Notes: generated by a model from the sequence alone, not told the origin. DNA of 64,000 nt from Limnephilus marmoratus (GCA_917880885.1 OU862921.1:54362508-54426507); one strand, 5' to 3'. Shown: positions 21,901 to 31,770, numbered from the stretch's first letter. Program-made: numbers and translations.

Positions 21901-24717
21901 CATGTGATGGATCTCAGCTGTTGTGGTGCGCCTCGCAAACGATGGGTCGTGGAGCAACTTATGATGGGGGAAGTGACACTCACCGACACCGCACCAGTCA
22001 CGGAACTTGCACATTTTGGTGGCATGTTTGCCTTCCATACACAAACGGCACAAACCGGCACTTTTTACTGTTTCGTAACGTAACTTTACGTCTTTCGCGG
22101 CGAACTCACGACAGTCACGTAGCAAGTGACCTCTTTCACCGCACTGTATGCACCCGTCGCGATTGTTAAACTCACTTGAGAGCGGCACTTGGTCACTTCG
22201 ACCCACATTTCGCGAACTGTTAACTGGCAACTTTCGCGAACTATCACTTGATAAATTCCGAGCACTTTCATTCGGTAACTTTCGCGAACTGTCACTTGAT
22301 AACTTCCGAGAACTTTCATGCGGTAACTTTCGCGAACTGTCACTTTTGCGCGGCCCGTACTGTTCGGTAGTAGCAAATGTTTGCTCGCGACGTGGTCTAG
22401 ACCTCGCGGGGTCGACCATACCCGATTTGGAGATGGCGTTCGCGACGGTCTTCAAGAAGGCTGCAAACTGGCAGATGGTGGCAGGCGCTTCGTAGTACCG
22501 CACTTCCATTAGCCACGCCAACCGCATCGTGCACGGCATCTTCCCCGCGATGTCGCTGAGGAGCGCCGGGTTGGTGAGGTATCCCTCGTTGTTCAGCGAG
22601 CGAAGTGAAGCCACCAAGTTCTGCACGGTTCCGGAAAAATCAGCAATGTCCTCCAGTGATGCCTCCGCCGTCAAGTGTGGTAGCTTCTTGGCCTTGTCCA
22701 ACATCAGGGCAGCCAGCGAAGTTGTTCCACCGTAGCGCTGCTCCAGTACTGCAAGTATCTCCTGCACTTGAGTGGGGTCCATAAGGAGGGGACCCACGGT
22801 TTCCCGGGCCTTTCCTTTGAGGGCCCGCTGTAGTCGGATGAGGTTTTCGCTTGGGGTCATCCGGCAGGTTGAAGTCGATTGGGCGAACTGGGCCTTCCAG
22901 GTGGGCCACTCCAGCGGGTCACCCGAGAAGGGAGGCAGATCCTTAGCCATTGACTGCCTGGCGATGAGTGCAGCCATCCGGGGGTCTTCCTCGATCGTTG
23001 GATGGGGGCTGTCTTGAGCCCTTGAAGCTCTGATGGCTTCTGTGAGTGCACTTGTCAGCTGAGCCATCGGGTTGTCTGCATGTTGGATCCAAGCCCTGGT
23101 ATGTTGGGCTGTCTCGTCCGCACTTGGTTGTGGCGGAAACACCGGCAGGCCGGAGCTCGGACTAGCAGCAGGCGGCAACTGGTCATCTGGCTGCCTCAGG
23201 TTGAGCAGAGGCATGGTCGGTACAGGGCCAGCAGGTCCGGGCTGCATCCAGGTTGAGCCCCCGTTGTAGTGAGAGGGCAGCGGCACCGGGCCCGCTGGGC
23301 CGGGTTGCGCCGGTGATGCGTACCTCTGGTCCACCAGAGGCACAGGTCCAGCAGGTTCTCCATGCACGGCATCGCGTTGCCTCGGGTTGAGCGGAGGCAC
23401 GGGCGGTACAGGGCCAGCAGGTCCAGGCTGCATCCAGGTTGAGCCCCCATTGTAGTGAGAGGGCAGCGGCACCGGGCCCGCTGGGCCGGGTTGCGCCGGT
23501 GATGCGTACCTCTGGTCCACCAGAGGCACAGGTCCAGCAGGTTCTCCATGCACGGCATCGCGTTGCCTCGGGTTGAGCGGAGGCACGGGCGGTACAGGGC
23601 CAGCAGGTCCAGGCTGCATCCAGGTTGAGCCCCCATTGTAGTGAGAGGGCAGCGGCACCGGGCCCGCTGGGCCGGGTTGCGCCGGTGATGCGTACCTCTG
23701 GTCCACCAGAGGCACAGGTCCAGCAGGTTCTCCATGCACGGCATCGCGTTGCCTCGGGTTGAGCAGAGGCACGGGCGGTACAGGGCCAGCAGGTCCAGGC
23801 TGCATCCAGGTTGAGCCCCCATTGTAGTGAGAGGGCAGCGGCACCGGGCCCGCTGGGCCGGGTTGCGTTGATGCGTACCTCTGGTCCACCAGAGGCACAG
23901 GTCCAGCAGGTTCTCCAGGCTGCATCCTTGTTGAGTCCCCATTGTAGTGAAGGGGTGGTAGCGCCGGGTACCCACTGGGTACGCCGGGTTGCGCCACCGA
24001 TGCGTGCCACTGCGCAGGCCCTGTCCCGCTGGGATGTGGAGGTTCTGCTGCGCCTTGATGTTGTGCAGGTCCTGCTCCGCTGGGATGTGCAGGCCCTGTC
24101 GCATCGGGTTGTGCCGGCCATAATCCGCTCGGATAGGATGGCCCTGTCGCACTGGGTTGTGCCGGCCATAATCCGCTTGGATGTGATGACCCTGTCGCAC
24201 TGGGTTGTGCCGGCCATAATCCGCTCGGATGTAATGGCCCTGTCGCACTGGCTGGCATCGGTCCCGCCTGGATCGGCTGCTCCGGCTCCCTCGCACCAGC
24301 TTGTAATTGAAGAGCTGTCATCAGCCGGTCAATCTGCTTTTTCTGGCTCCGCAGCTGTCGCCGCAGCAATCGCACCGTGTCCTCGGTAGATGTGGAGGGC
24401 TGTGACGCATCGCTTTCGTCTGCGGAGCTCGCCTCAGGAGTAGTGCTGGGTGAGGGCTGCGGCATGGTATCAGGTGAGGCAGCTTCGGGCCCTGGCAGGG
24501 GCCATTGCGCAGCTCCGGCTGAGGGCCCTTGAAGGGGCCATGGCGCAGCTCCGGCTGAGGGCCCTTGAAGGGGCCGTTGCGCAGCTCCGGCTGAGGGCCC
24601 TTGAAGGGGCCATGGCGCAGCTCCGGCATCCGGGGCAGTAGGTGGCTCCGCCGGTAGTGGCAGCGGTGGCCCATCTTCTTGGTTCGTCTTCTTTGAACGT
24701 AGTGAGGGAGGAGACAT
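21898..24717 (-). CDS. gag: BEL/Pao Gag with proline-rich tandem repeats
   Basis: The structural protein that packages element RNA, 939 aa, starting at an ATG 35 nt inside the 5' LTR boundary. Residues about 26-79: four 12-aa GPSAGAAPWPLQ-type repeats. About 150-240: HPSGLWPAQPSATG-type repeats. About 252-511: four 62-aa repeats rich in GPAGPVP and HYNGGSTWMQP. The DUF1759-like capsid region begins at LPPFSGDPLEWPTWKAQF (about 595) and has RLQRALKGKARE. Before the zinc region is an 8-residue SSRKL repeat. Zinc knuckles follow: CIQCGERGHLLRDC (from 856) and a Cys/His-rich tail CRLCMEGKHATKMC with HFPHHKLLH. The length exceeds a usual BEL Gag because of the repetitive N-terminal half, which looks disordered. 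It stops at UGA 21898-21900. Confidence 0.95.
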   Translation of the reverse strand: MSPPSLRSKKTNQEDGPPLPLPAEPPTAPDAGAAPWPLQGPSAGAAQRPLQGPSAGAAPWPLQGPSAGAAQWPLPGPEAASPDTMPQPSPSTTPEASSADESDASQPSTSTEDTVRLLRRQLRSQKKQIDRLMTALQLQAGAREPEQPIQAGPMPASATGPLHPSGLWPAQPSATGSSHPSGLWPAQPSATGPSYPSGLWPAQPDATGPAHPSGAGPAQHQGAAEPPHPSGTGPAQWHASVAQPGVPSGYPALPPLHYNGDSTRMQPGEPAGPVPLVDQRYASTQPGPAGPVPLPSHYNGGSTWMQPGPAGPVPPVPLLNPRQRDAVHGEPAGPVPLVDQRYASPAQPGPAGPVPLPSHYNGGSTWMQPGPAGPVPPVPPLNPRQRDAVHGEPAGPVPLVDQRYASPAQPGPAGPVPLPSHYNGGSTWMQPGPAGPVPPVPPLNPRQRDAVHGEPAGPVPLVDQRYASPAQPGPAGPVPLPSHYNGGSTWMQPGPAGPVPTMPLLNLRQPDDQLPPAASPSSGLPVFPPQPSADETAQHTRAWIQHADNPMAQLTSALTEAIRASRAQDSPHPTIEEDPRMAALIARQSMAKDLPPFSGDPLEWPTWKAQFAQSTSTCRMTPSENLIRLQRALKGKARETVGPLLMDPTQVQEILAVLEQRYGGTTSLAALMLDKAKKLPHLTAEASLEDIADFSGTVQNLVASLRSLNNEGYLTNPALLSDIAGKMPCTMRLAWLMEVRYYEAPATICQFAAFLKTVANAISKSGMVDPARSRPRREQTFATTEQYGPRKSDSSRKLPHESSRKLSSDSSRKLPNESARNLSSDSSRKLPVNSSRNVGRSDQVPLSSEFNNRDGCIQCGERGHLLRDCREFAAKDVKLRYETVKSAGLCRLCMEGKHATKMCKFRDWCGVGECHFPHHKLLHDPSFARRTTTAEIHHM
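22215..22345 (-). repeat. 24-bp tandem repeat inside gag
   Basis: Encodes a run of 8-residue units of the form SSRKLPxE/SSRKLSSD (one reads SARNL). It produces a serine/arginine/lysine-rich linker just upstream of the zinc knuckles. Confidence 0.85.
23183..23960 (-). repeat. 186-bp tandem repeat inside gag (62-aa units)
   Basis: The word GTTCTCCA recurs at 23355, 23541, 23727 and 23910 (spacings 186, 186, 183). The units differ by few bases, so they were amplified recently or homogenised. All spacings are multiples of three, keeping the Gag frame. Confidence 0.95.
24480..24640 (-). repeat. 36-bp tandem repeat near the gag N-terminus
   Basis: Units of the form GCAGCTCCGGCTGAGGGCCC-TTGAAGGGGCC repeat about four times and encode the GPSAGAA(P/Q)xPLQ segment. 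Confidence 0.9.
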
Positions 24718-24732
24718 CTCGGCGTGCAGCTG

Positions 24733-24750
24733 ATCCGGCTCGAAGGACCA
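24733..24750 (-). other. Element B primer-binding site
   Basis: Two bases inside the 5' LTR end (minus strand ...CGCTACA|AG) the sequence reads TGGTCCTTCGAGCCGGAT. I recall TGGTCCTTCGAACCGGAT-like primer sites from other BEL elements; the priming tRNA is not assigned. Confidence 0.7.
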
Positions 24751-24752
24751 CT

Positions 24753-26110
24753 TGTAGCGGACGTGTTGTTGTCCCTACAAGACTGTAAGAGGGCACCGGC
24801 GTCTCGTGCACGATGGTCCGGATGTCTTCCAAATTATGAGGGTGGTAACCCTGAATTGTTGAGGGTGGCAACCCTTGATCTGCCTCCCTGCACCCAGAGC
24901 TTGGTGATGGCGGCTCTGGATGTCCTGGTCGCTGCCTGAACCTGGCGCCTTGCGGTGTCCTCGAGTGGGGCCGGCTAGTCTGGAGAAGGTAGGCACCAGG
25001 CTTGGTAATCAGGCAGAGCTTCAGCAGGAGGCAGTCGGAGAGAGGTTTTCCAGAGGAAGTATTTAATAAAACACTTTGTCGAGTAAAAAGTTGAACTGAT
25101 TTATTTTCAAAAAGGTCGCAGTATTTATTCAATTCGGTGAACCCGATTTGGGGCCGGACAAAACCACAGAAAAGTGGTGGGGGGAATCATTCCGCGCCAC
25201 CACTAGTATATAATGGGCAGCGAAATGCTCATTATCTATTTTGCCTGTTTAAGTTCAAAAAGCGCTCGCTTAAATTTACAACTTTGCAGGATTTTGTAGC
25301 CTAAACTACTGCGAAATACATACATTTATAATTGAAAACAAATAAAGAAAGGTACAATGTATAAGAAGAATTTTTGTTTGGTGAAATTTGAAGCATTTTG
25401 AGATTTTTTGATTTTAAATTTAGGTTATATGATTATGATTAATTGATTTCATAATGAAATGCAATTATATTATTTTTCCCCGGTTCCCCGTGAGATACTC
25501 TATCGAAATCTGTTTATTTCAATATCCCACGAGGTCCCGGGATTTTTAAAATGAGAAAAATGTGAAAATTTCATCTGCGAAATTTTCTAAGTGTTTGACA
25601 AGAGCAAAATGTGTCTCTATCTTCTGTAGGTTTTTACCTAGAGGCAAAGTTTTATGTTTTGCTGGAGGCCTTGCAGGCCCTACAATGAAAACTGATTATT
25701 TCATTGTCCTGCAAGGCTCACAGACTTTTAAAATTGAAAAGTAAAAAATTAATAGTACAACATAAAAATTAAAAAGGTAAAAATAATGAGTTTACAATCT
25801 CCCCAGTGACAACCTGAAAGTAATCGTTTATTTGTTGCACTGGGGAAATGTACATTGTTAATAAAAAGCCTTAAAAATAGTTTATTTAATTAAGTTATAG
25901 CATAAAATATACAAGAATGAAAATTTGATAAGAATTTTGACAAGAGAAATCCTTTTCATCAACATTATCGCTGGCGGCACGGTATTTTTGCATTTTGTGG
26001 CCAGGTAATTTTTTACCAATTTCCAAGAAATGACCACAAAACTGCAGAGGACCGGGCCAACGATGAACATTGATGAAAAAGATTTCGAGGGTATGAACAC
26101 GTCGGTTACA
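24753..26110 (-). repeat. Element B 5' LTR (1358 bp)
   Basis: Partner of 16626-17983; the only visible difference is C at 26017 against T at 17890. It contains the element's promoter by position, though no core promoter motif was identified. Confidence 0.95.
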
Positions 26111-26115
26111 AGTTA

Positions 26116-26409
26116 TGTGGAAGCAAAACGAAGTATTGGACGCCAGAGTGTTTAAACAACAACACCCAAGTATTAAATAGTAAAACCAAATGGTAACCTT
26201 GAATATCTGACTAAAATAAATAATATATTAGGATCTAGATTAACGTTACGAATTCGATGCGCTCTCCTTGGGCTTGCTCGATCCAAACTGAAGGTAGGTG
26301 TAGTTTCTTTCCGGAACGTCTATGCCGCCAGTGATGTTGTTGTCAATGCTCTCCGATATTTTGTGATGTATTCGGGGTTGGAAGGTACCGATGTAATTTA
26401 ACTGTTACA
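26116..26409 (-). repeat. Element A 5' LTR, second segment
   Basis: Continues the LTR interrupted at 16625, from TGTGGAAGCAAAACGAAG to ...AACTGTTACA. It lacks about 41 bp present in the 3' LTR after GAATTCGATGCGC. Confidence 0.9.
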
Positions 26410-27090
26410 AAGTATATAGTAAGAATCCAAAATTTCAGTCGGTTAGTGCCACCTCGAAGTTTTGACCGACCACAAGTGTTAAACGATGATTTTGTTTTTT
26501 AATTCTTCTTTCGCCATATTTTTTGATTGAATCGTGTACAGACCATGATTTTTCAAAAGAATTAAAAATTTCAGTCGGTTCGGTGCCATAGGGCCGAAGC
26601 AATGACTTACTCCGAGTCATAAAACGACCGAACCCAAGCTCTAAAATGACCGACCCCAAGTGTTAAATGATGATTTTATTAAAAATTCTTCTTTTAGCAG
26701 ATTCTTTGATTGACTCGAAGGCAGGCCATGATTCTTAGTAAGAATCCTAAATTTCAGTCAATTTGGTGCCACATCGAAGTACTGACCGACCTCAAGTGTT
26801 AAAACGACGATTTTTTATAAAAGTCTTCTTTTGCCATATTTTTTGATTGAATCGTGTAAAGACCATGATTCTTAGAAATAATCAAAAATTTCAGTCGGTT
26901 CGGTGCCATAGAGCCGAAGTAATGACTGACTCCATGTCTTAAAACGACCGAACCCAAGCTCTAAAATGACCGACCCCAAGTGTTAAACCTATGATTTTAT
27001 TAAAAATTCTTCTTTTAGCAGATTCTTTGATTTATTCGTGTACAGACCATTGCCATTCTTGCCATTGGACCAAAGTTATGACCGAGACCA
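26410..27090 (+). repeat. Degenerate satellite of about 180 bp, right part
   Basis: Resumes the array broken at 11081. Two unit types alternate: CTTCTTTTAGCAGATTCTTT (26684, 27005) and CTTCTTT(C/T)GCCATATTTTTT (26501, 26821). Spacings are about 183, 137 and 184. Confidence 0.85.
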
Positions 27091-27120
27091 AGTTAAAACA
27101 ATATTTTAAAAAAATAAGTT

Positions 27121-27176
27121 ACAGTGTCCATCATTAGGGCAGATGTGATGCCATCTGCCCTGATAATGGACACTGT
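27121..27176. repeat. Hairpin, 25-bp arms
   Basis: ACAGTGTCCATCATTAGGGC and AGATG pair with CATCTGCCCTGATAATGGAC and ACTGT across a 6-nt loop, with two or three mismatches. It is followed by GTCCGAAACGTTGACT. Confidence 0.8.
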
Positions 27177-27580
27177 AACGCTGTCCGAAACGTTGACTAA
27201 AGGAAGAGGTAGCGCAACACGGCGTAACACCCCAAAAACAAATAACAAAAATATGATTAAATTTGTTTATTTTTAGCATAATAAGGTTTTACCGTAGGTC
27301 GTATGATCAAAATGTAATTACAAAAAGTACATAATTTTAGTAGTTTTATCATCACGCCTTTCAGCATTTTTGAATACAGGTATAAATTAAAGCAAATTTG
27401 GAATTGCCGCTGGCTGGCCCTTAATAAAATATTATAGCTAGTTAAAAATCATGCGTCAATTTTACGAATGATTATCTTTACCGTACATCGAAATATGATT
27501 ATCTTTCTAGGGTTAAAAAATCTTCGTTTATGAGCCTCAATAGAATTTTATATATGAAGGTTTATGTTACAAGGAGGCGT

Positions 27581-27992
27581 CTACTAATATCTACAGGAAT
27601 TCCAAAAACTGAAAAAATCGAACTAATATCTATGAGAATCAAAGTGTTGACGAATATCTACAGCTCAAACTGTTGATTAATATCTATGAGAACCAAAGTG
27701 TTGACGAATATCTACAGCACTGGCAGAGGTTGGATTTGCAATTGTGTATAGCATATTGGAATAACGTAATATTGCGTATGCAGTTTAAAAAACTTAATTT
27801 ATGTAAGTATATATATAAAAATCCCTAATATCGGACTATTGGACTTGCTGATTAGTCCAACCTATGGTCTGTAGATATTAGTTCAACCTAAGCTCTGTAG
27901 ATATTAATCAACACTCTGAAGTTCGTAGATATTAGTTCAACATATGAGCTGTAGATATTCGTCAGACATACAGGCTGTAGATATTAGTATCT
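27581..27992. repeat. Foldback-like element: inverted arrays of a TAATATCTACAG word
   Basis: The left half carries five copies of (C/G)xAATATCTA(CAG/TGAG) starting near 27584, 27623, 27652, 27677 and 27704. The right half has five copies of the complement, CTGTAGATATTAG-like, near 27869, 27896, 27922, 27949 and 27975. Spacers often contain TGTTGA or its complement. The halves flank about 150 bp of unique AT-rich sequence. This resembles foldback elements, whose long inverted ends are built of short direct repeats. Confidence 0.75.
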
Positions 27993-28048
27993 GGAGTCTG
28001 TTACAATGGATGCATATAATGTGTGTCACAAAATAATAAAAAAAACAC

Positions 28049-28579
28049 CTTAAAAGTTGGATTGAAACCAAGTTCTTCAATTATATTTGCACCAAATGAT
28101 GTCATTTGGAACACACTGTTGTAATTTTGAATATTCTGCAAATAATTCTTTGATAGAGGTTCTTGCCCTGAAAGTAATGAATTTGAAAGTTGTGTTAATT
28201 TGACTTTTTCATTCGCACAACATAATCCTAGCGGTTCGAGTCAAAACCTTAAATCATTGCAATGTTGACAAATAGTGCTCATTGTTCCAAAATCGACCGA
28301 TGTATCGCTGATACAGGACCGATACTGTTGTATCATTTATCTTAACGCCAAACATTCATAGGTAATTGTTACGTTAGATCGTCTGTTTTGTTGCCTCTCA
28401 CTTGAAGTCGACGGTATAGGTTCTTCCGGAGTCGCGGTAGATCTCGCTTGAAAAATTCTCATTCTATTTGCCTCCTAACGCTGCCAACTCTCTTCTTCAG
28501 TCTCATTTTCTCGAAGATTGTGATCTCGACTTGCGTTTCGCGTACACAGACCAATATTTTGACGCCTCACTGGTGGCAT
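28049..28579 (-). pseudogene. Helitron Rep/helicase N-terminal fragment
   Basis: Reading from ATG at 28579 the frame gives MPPVRRQNIG, then in-frame stops, and further on TMSTICQHCNDLRF, LGLCCANEKVKLTQL and NYNSVFQMTSFGANIIEE. CxxC, CC-GKV-like and YNSxFQMTSFGA motifs are the signature at the start of insect Helitron-encoded helicases. At least three stops interrupt the frame, and homology ends abruptly near 28048 at NPTFK, so the Rep catalytic and helicase domains are absent. The foldback array begins just beyond that break. Rolling-circle transposition is the family function; this copy cannot encode it. Confidence 0.85.
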
Positions 28580-29999
28580 TTTCTTATCAATAACAATAAA
28601 TAACACGACCTCAATAACAATAATCTTTTCTTATAATCCAATAAACTTTTCTTATCAATAACAATAAGTAAACCTCTAAACATTTATAAAAAAAAAAAAA
28701 AAAATTTAGAAAAAAAAAATTCTGTTTGATTTAAAAAAAAAATCTTTCATACAAACCTTCTCCTGACAATAAAGAACACAACAAAAAAAGAATTATCCAA
28801 TTTGGTGCAGTCGTTCGTAAGTTATGCGCGTACATACATTTCGGAGATTCATTTTTATTAATATAGATAGATAGAATAGATAGATAGATTTCTACGATGC
28901 AGATCGAAGGAGAAAAAAATTGAAAAAATGACATCATTAACTCATTTTTGGATTTATGATCCTTCACAGCATTTCCAATTTTCGAAAATATATAATGATA
29001 ATCGATATTTTTTAAAACACGTTACAACAAAAAAATAGTAAAAAGTACTAATACACGTTACAACTGTTTAAACTTACAAGGCACTATCAAACAAGCAGTT
29101 TTGAATTATTTTAGCCAATATTATCACTTATTAAAACACCTGTGTTTTTATTAAAACGGGTTAACTTCACGACTGATGAACCGATGGTGATAAATTTGGT
29201 AACTGTTCTCGATGACTCTCGGCCATATACATATATGCAATATATGCATGCGCTTAGTGCTCCATGCTGCCAGTTCTCCTGTTTAAGATTCACGTTTTCA
29301 CTGTTCAGCCGCCAACAGATCCCGAGCCCGAGTGCCCGGAGTGCCTGGTGCTCAATGAGACGTGACCGTGACAGACTTGTCAGATGGCTCTTGCACAATC
29401 CGAACAGATTTACTAGCATCCCTTATGAACTTATGATCTTAACTTATTGGCTAAGTCTAATTTATATTTCCTGTCAGCCTCTTGGCTTGGAAAATACTGC
29501 TGATTTAATATCTGTCACAGTTTCAGATTCACTCACCCACTTTATCTATTCACTATCTTTATCTGATGATGTGATGCCATAAGGAATACATAAAATGTGA
29601 TTAATTCCAAAATAAAATTTTATACCCACATATGATTTTCATTCTCTGATGGATTATCTATGCATTTTAAACACATATTATGAAATTATGGGATACAAAT
29701 AGTTTCAACATACGGTACAACAATTGAGAGTAATTCAAAATACAGCAGACACAGATGATTAGAAAAGCCAAGCCAAGCCAAGCCAAGGTGTGAGCTACCG
29801 TGCTCAGGCTGAATGTCCTGGGGAACAGTGTCACGAACGGTGCCTCCGAGAAACAAGGTCGCATCTCGGAGTATTTAGACCTCACTCCAACACTCAGGGC
29901 TCTGCTAGAGTGGACCTTCTATTTCCCTGGTAACTCGTGGAACAAAAAAAAAATCGGACCATTCGAAAACTAGGGGCCTTTTGGGAACCTAGGAGTGCT
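28580..29999. other. Spacer with simple repeats
   Basis: Holds a poly-A/T tract near 28690-28740, a (GATA)n run at 28860-28890 preceded by GTTATGCGCGTACATACATT, and (CCAAG)n at 29770-29787. An open plus-strand frame of 146 codons at 29142-29582 has no recognisable motif and I do not call it. Confidence 0.4.
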
Positions 30000-30720
30000 G
30001 AGGCCACCTCTTGTGGATTTCCTTCCTGGGGCCGTAGGAGGAACTAAGAGGAGAAAGCGTGGAGAGGTGAGCTGAGGCCACCTCCATGAACTCTTCCCTT
30101 GTGGAGCCTTCAAGGAACCAAGGGGAAGGGCACCCTTCCAGCGCGGGGCCTTTGTGGAACCAAGGAGGAGTGAAGTTGAGAGATTTTATTTTTATTTTAT
30201 TTGTTAGCGTTATAAACAGTCATTACAAGTTCATATTTATATAACAGTGTTAGAGATAGTCATATCATTGACCAATAAAATAACGACATAAAAATTTGAG
30301 ACCATAATAAAAAGAAAAACAAACAAAACAATATATGTATGTAATATAAACAGCTCTGAAAAAGTGCATCTACTCAGATGATGTCCTAGATGATGTCCTC
30401 TTCACATGTGGGGCCTTCGAGGAACCATGTAGGAGTGAAGAGGAGAAATGAGGCCATCTTGGTGAACTCTTCCTCTGTGGGGCCTTTAAGGAACCAAGAA
30501 GGAGAGAAAAAGTTCTCTTCCCTCCTGGGGCCCTCGGGGAACCAAGGTGGGGTGGACTCTTCCCTTGTGGGGCCTTTAGGGAACCAACGGGAGGTGGACT
30601 CTCCATCGTGGAGCCTTCGGGGAACTAAGGAGTGGAGAGGAGAGATGAAGCCCTCTTCCATCGTGGGGCCTTCAGGGAACCAAGGAGGAGTGAAGAGGGA
30701 AAATGAGACCTGGGAAGACA
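30000..30720 (+). repeat. G-rich minisatellite, interrupted
   Basis: Degenerate units of about 55 bp, centred on GTGGGGCCTTxxxGGAACCA and AGGAGTGAAGAGGAGAAATG, fill 30000-30180 and 30390-30720. They are separated by an AT-rich insert at 30181-30385 that begins TTTTATTTTATTTGTTAGCG, which looks like the tail of a minus-strand non-LTR copy. The repeats create VGPxGNQGG-type frames on one strand; I regard these as by-products. Confidence 0.75.
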
Positions 30721-30743
30721 CATTATCAGACCAGAAGATATAG

Positions 30744-31770
30744 CTTCATTTCGAATGGGAACTGGGGACGAAAAGGGACTGGGTTACTGTCAAAGGAATG
30801 AGGTAAAATGGGAGATAGTACAATGGATCTATGGCCTAAGTGCTCTCGGGAACTATATATAGGTAAACCGTCTCCGATTATTTAAAAAAAAAAAAATATA
30901 GCAGTATAAAAAAGGATTTGTAAAAACTCCTACAACGCATTCAATTTTATAAGACAAATTTCTAAATCTTCAGTTCGGACGCATGGCTTTTTCACATGGT
31001 TTATTACGAAATTAAAAGTGTACACATAAAAATAAATTATTTTATTATATTTTCATAAAAAGTAAGGAGTCATATATTTTGTTTGCTGTTCTGTTTGCGG
31101 TATTTTTAATCAAAAAAGTACTTGTAAAAATGCAATGAATGTTTCCTTTTATTGAAATAATTTCGCTAAAGCTCGGAATTTCCCGGAAGCACAATTATTT
31201 ATAATAACAACGTGAATCATATTTGCTAATTCAACTTTCGCCTTTTCTTGATTTTTTTCTAAACCCTCACATTTATCGTAAAGTTTTGGTGCAACTAAAC
31301 GGGTATAGGCATTTGCTAAATCTGTCACAAGTTTTGGAGCAATTACTTAATTTTACAGATGATAATTACCTCCACGGAGGAGGAGCTGCGAGGAAGTAAT
31401 AAAGTGAGTCTTTCAAATCTACTGATGTTTTGTAAACTAATATCATTCGGGTTAAATGAGATCTCCCGTCAGAAGGCGGTCAGCTGCGCGGGTTAACAGG
31501 GTTGCCGAAGCATGGTCGGAAATAGCTAACAATAGAGGTTAAAAATCTCAAATTGGGGATAATGACAGTTCCCAACAAGTTTCTACATCTCCAAAATGAA
31601 ATAAATATCTATTTAAATATTTCGTTATTATTTAGTCATTTTCGGATTTTCTCTTTCGTCCAGGCTTAAAAATTATAAATGTGTTTGAAAAATTACAGTG
31701 AAAGAAAACGAAATTACATAAAATTGTTCTTATTTTACTTGTGTGTAACTCTTTTAAAGAAAGATTACAG
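30744..31770. other. Unannotated AT-rich spacer
   Basis: No gene, tandem repeat or terminal repeat recognised. A short GC-richer patch lies near 31460-31530. Confidence 0.4.

Larger units (their letters stand above)
16626..26110 (-). mobile_element. Element B: full-length BEL/Pao LTR retrotransposon
   Basis: A 9485-bp element on the minus strand with two 1358-bp LTRs, both TG...CA, flanked by the 5-bp duplication AGTTA (16621-16625 and 26111-26115). Gag and Pol frames are open throughout, apart from one UGA between them. I find a single difference between the LTRs (17890 against 26017), so insertion was recent. The contents are GC-richer than the host DNA. There is no envelope-like frame; only about 40 bp separates the Pol stop from the 3' LTR. 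The pol domains (A17-type protease, RT, RNase H, integrase, DUF5641-like end) identify the BEL/Pao group. Confidence 0.97.
11082..26409 (-). mobile_element. Element A: LTR retroelement without visible gag/pol, split by a BEL insertion
   Basis: A minus-strand LTR element (LTRs TGTAAC...GTTACA) sits inside the satellite, with a 4-bp AAGT repeat at both ends (11078-11081 and 26410-26413). The 3' LTR is 11082-11692. The internal region is 11693-16349. The 5' LTR starts at 16350, is cut at 16625 by element B, and finishes at 26116-26409. The 4.66-kb internal region shows no gag, protease, RT or integrase motif in any frame, so this is a LARD-like non-autonomous element that would need enzymes supplied in trans. 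The superfamily is not determined. Confidence 0.8.

Noticed and set aside
23183..24296. 344- and 366-codon minus-strand frames within gag
   Set aside because: They run through the same tandem repeats in other registers; Cys/Arg-rich sequence results from frame-shifted reading of the 186-bp repeat.
29142..29582. 146-codon plus-strand frame
   Set aside because: No motif, overlaps a 102-codon frame on the other strand, surrounded by repeat relics; I cannot support a gene.
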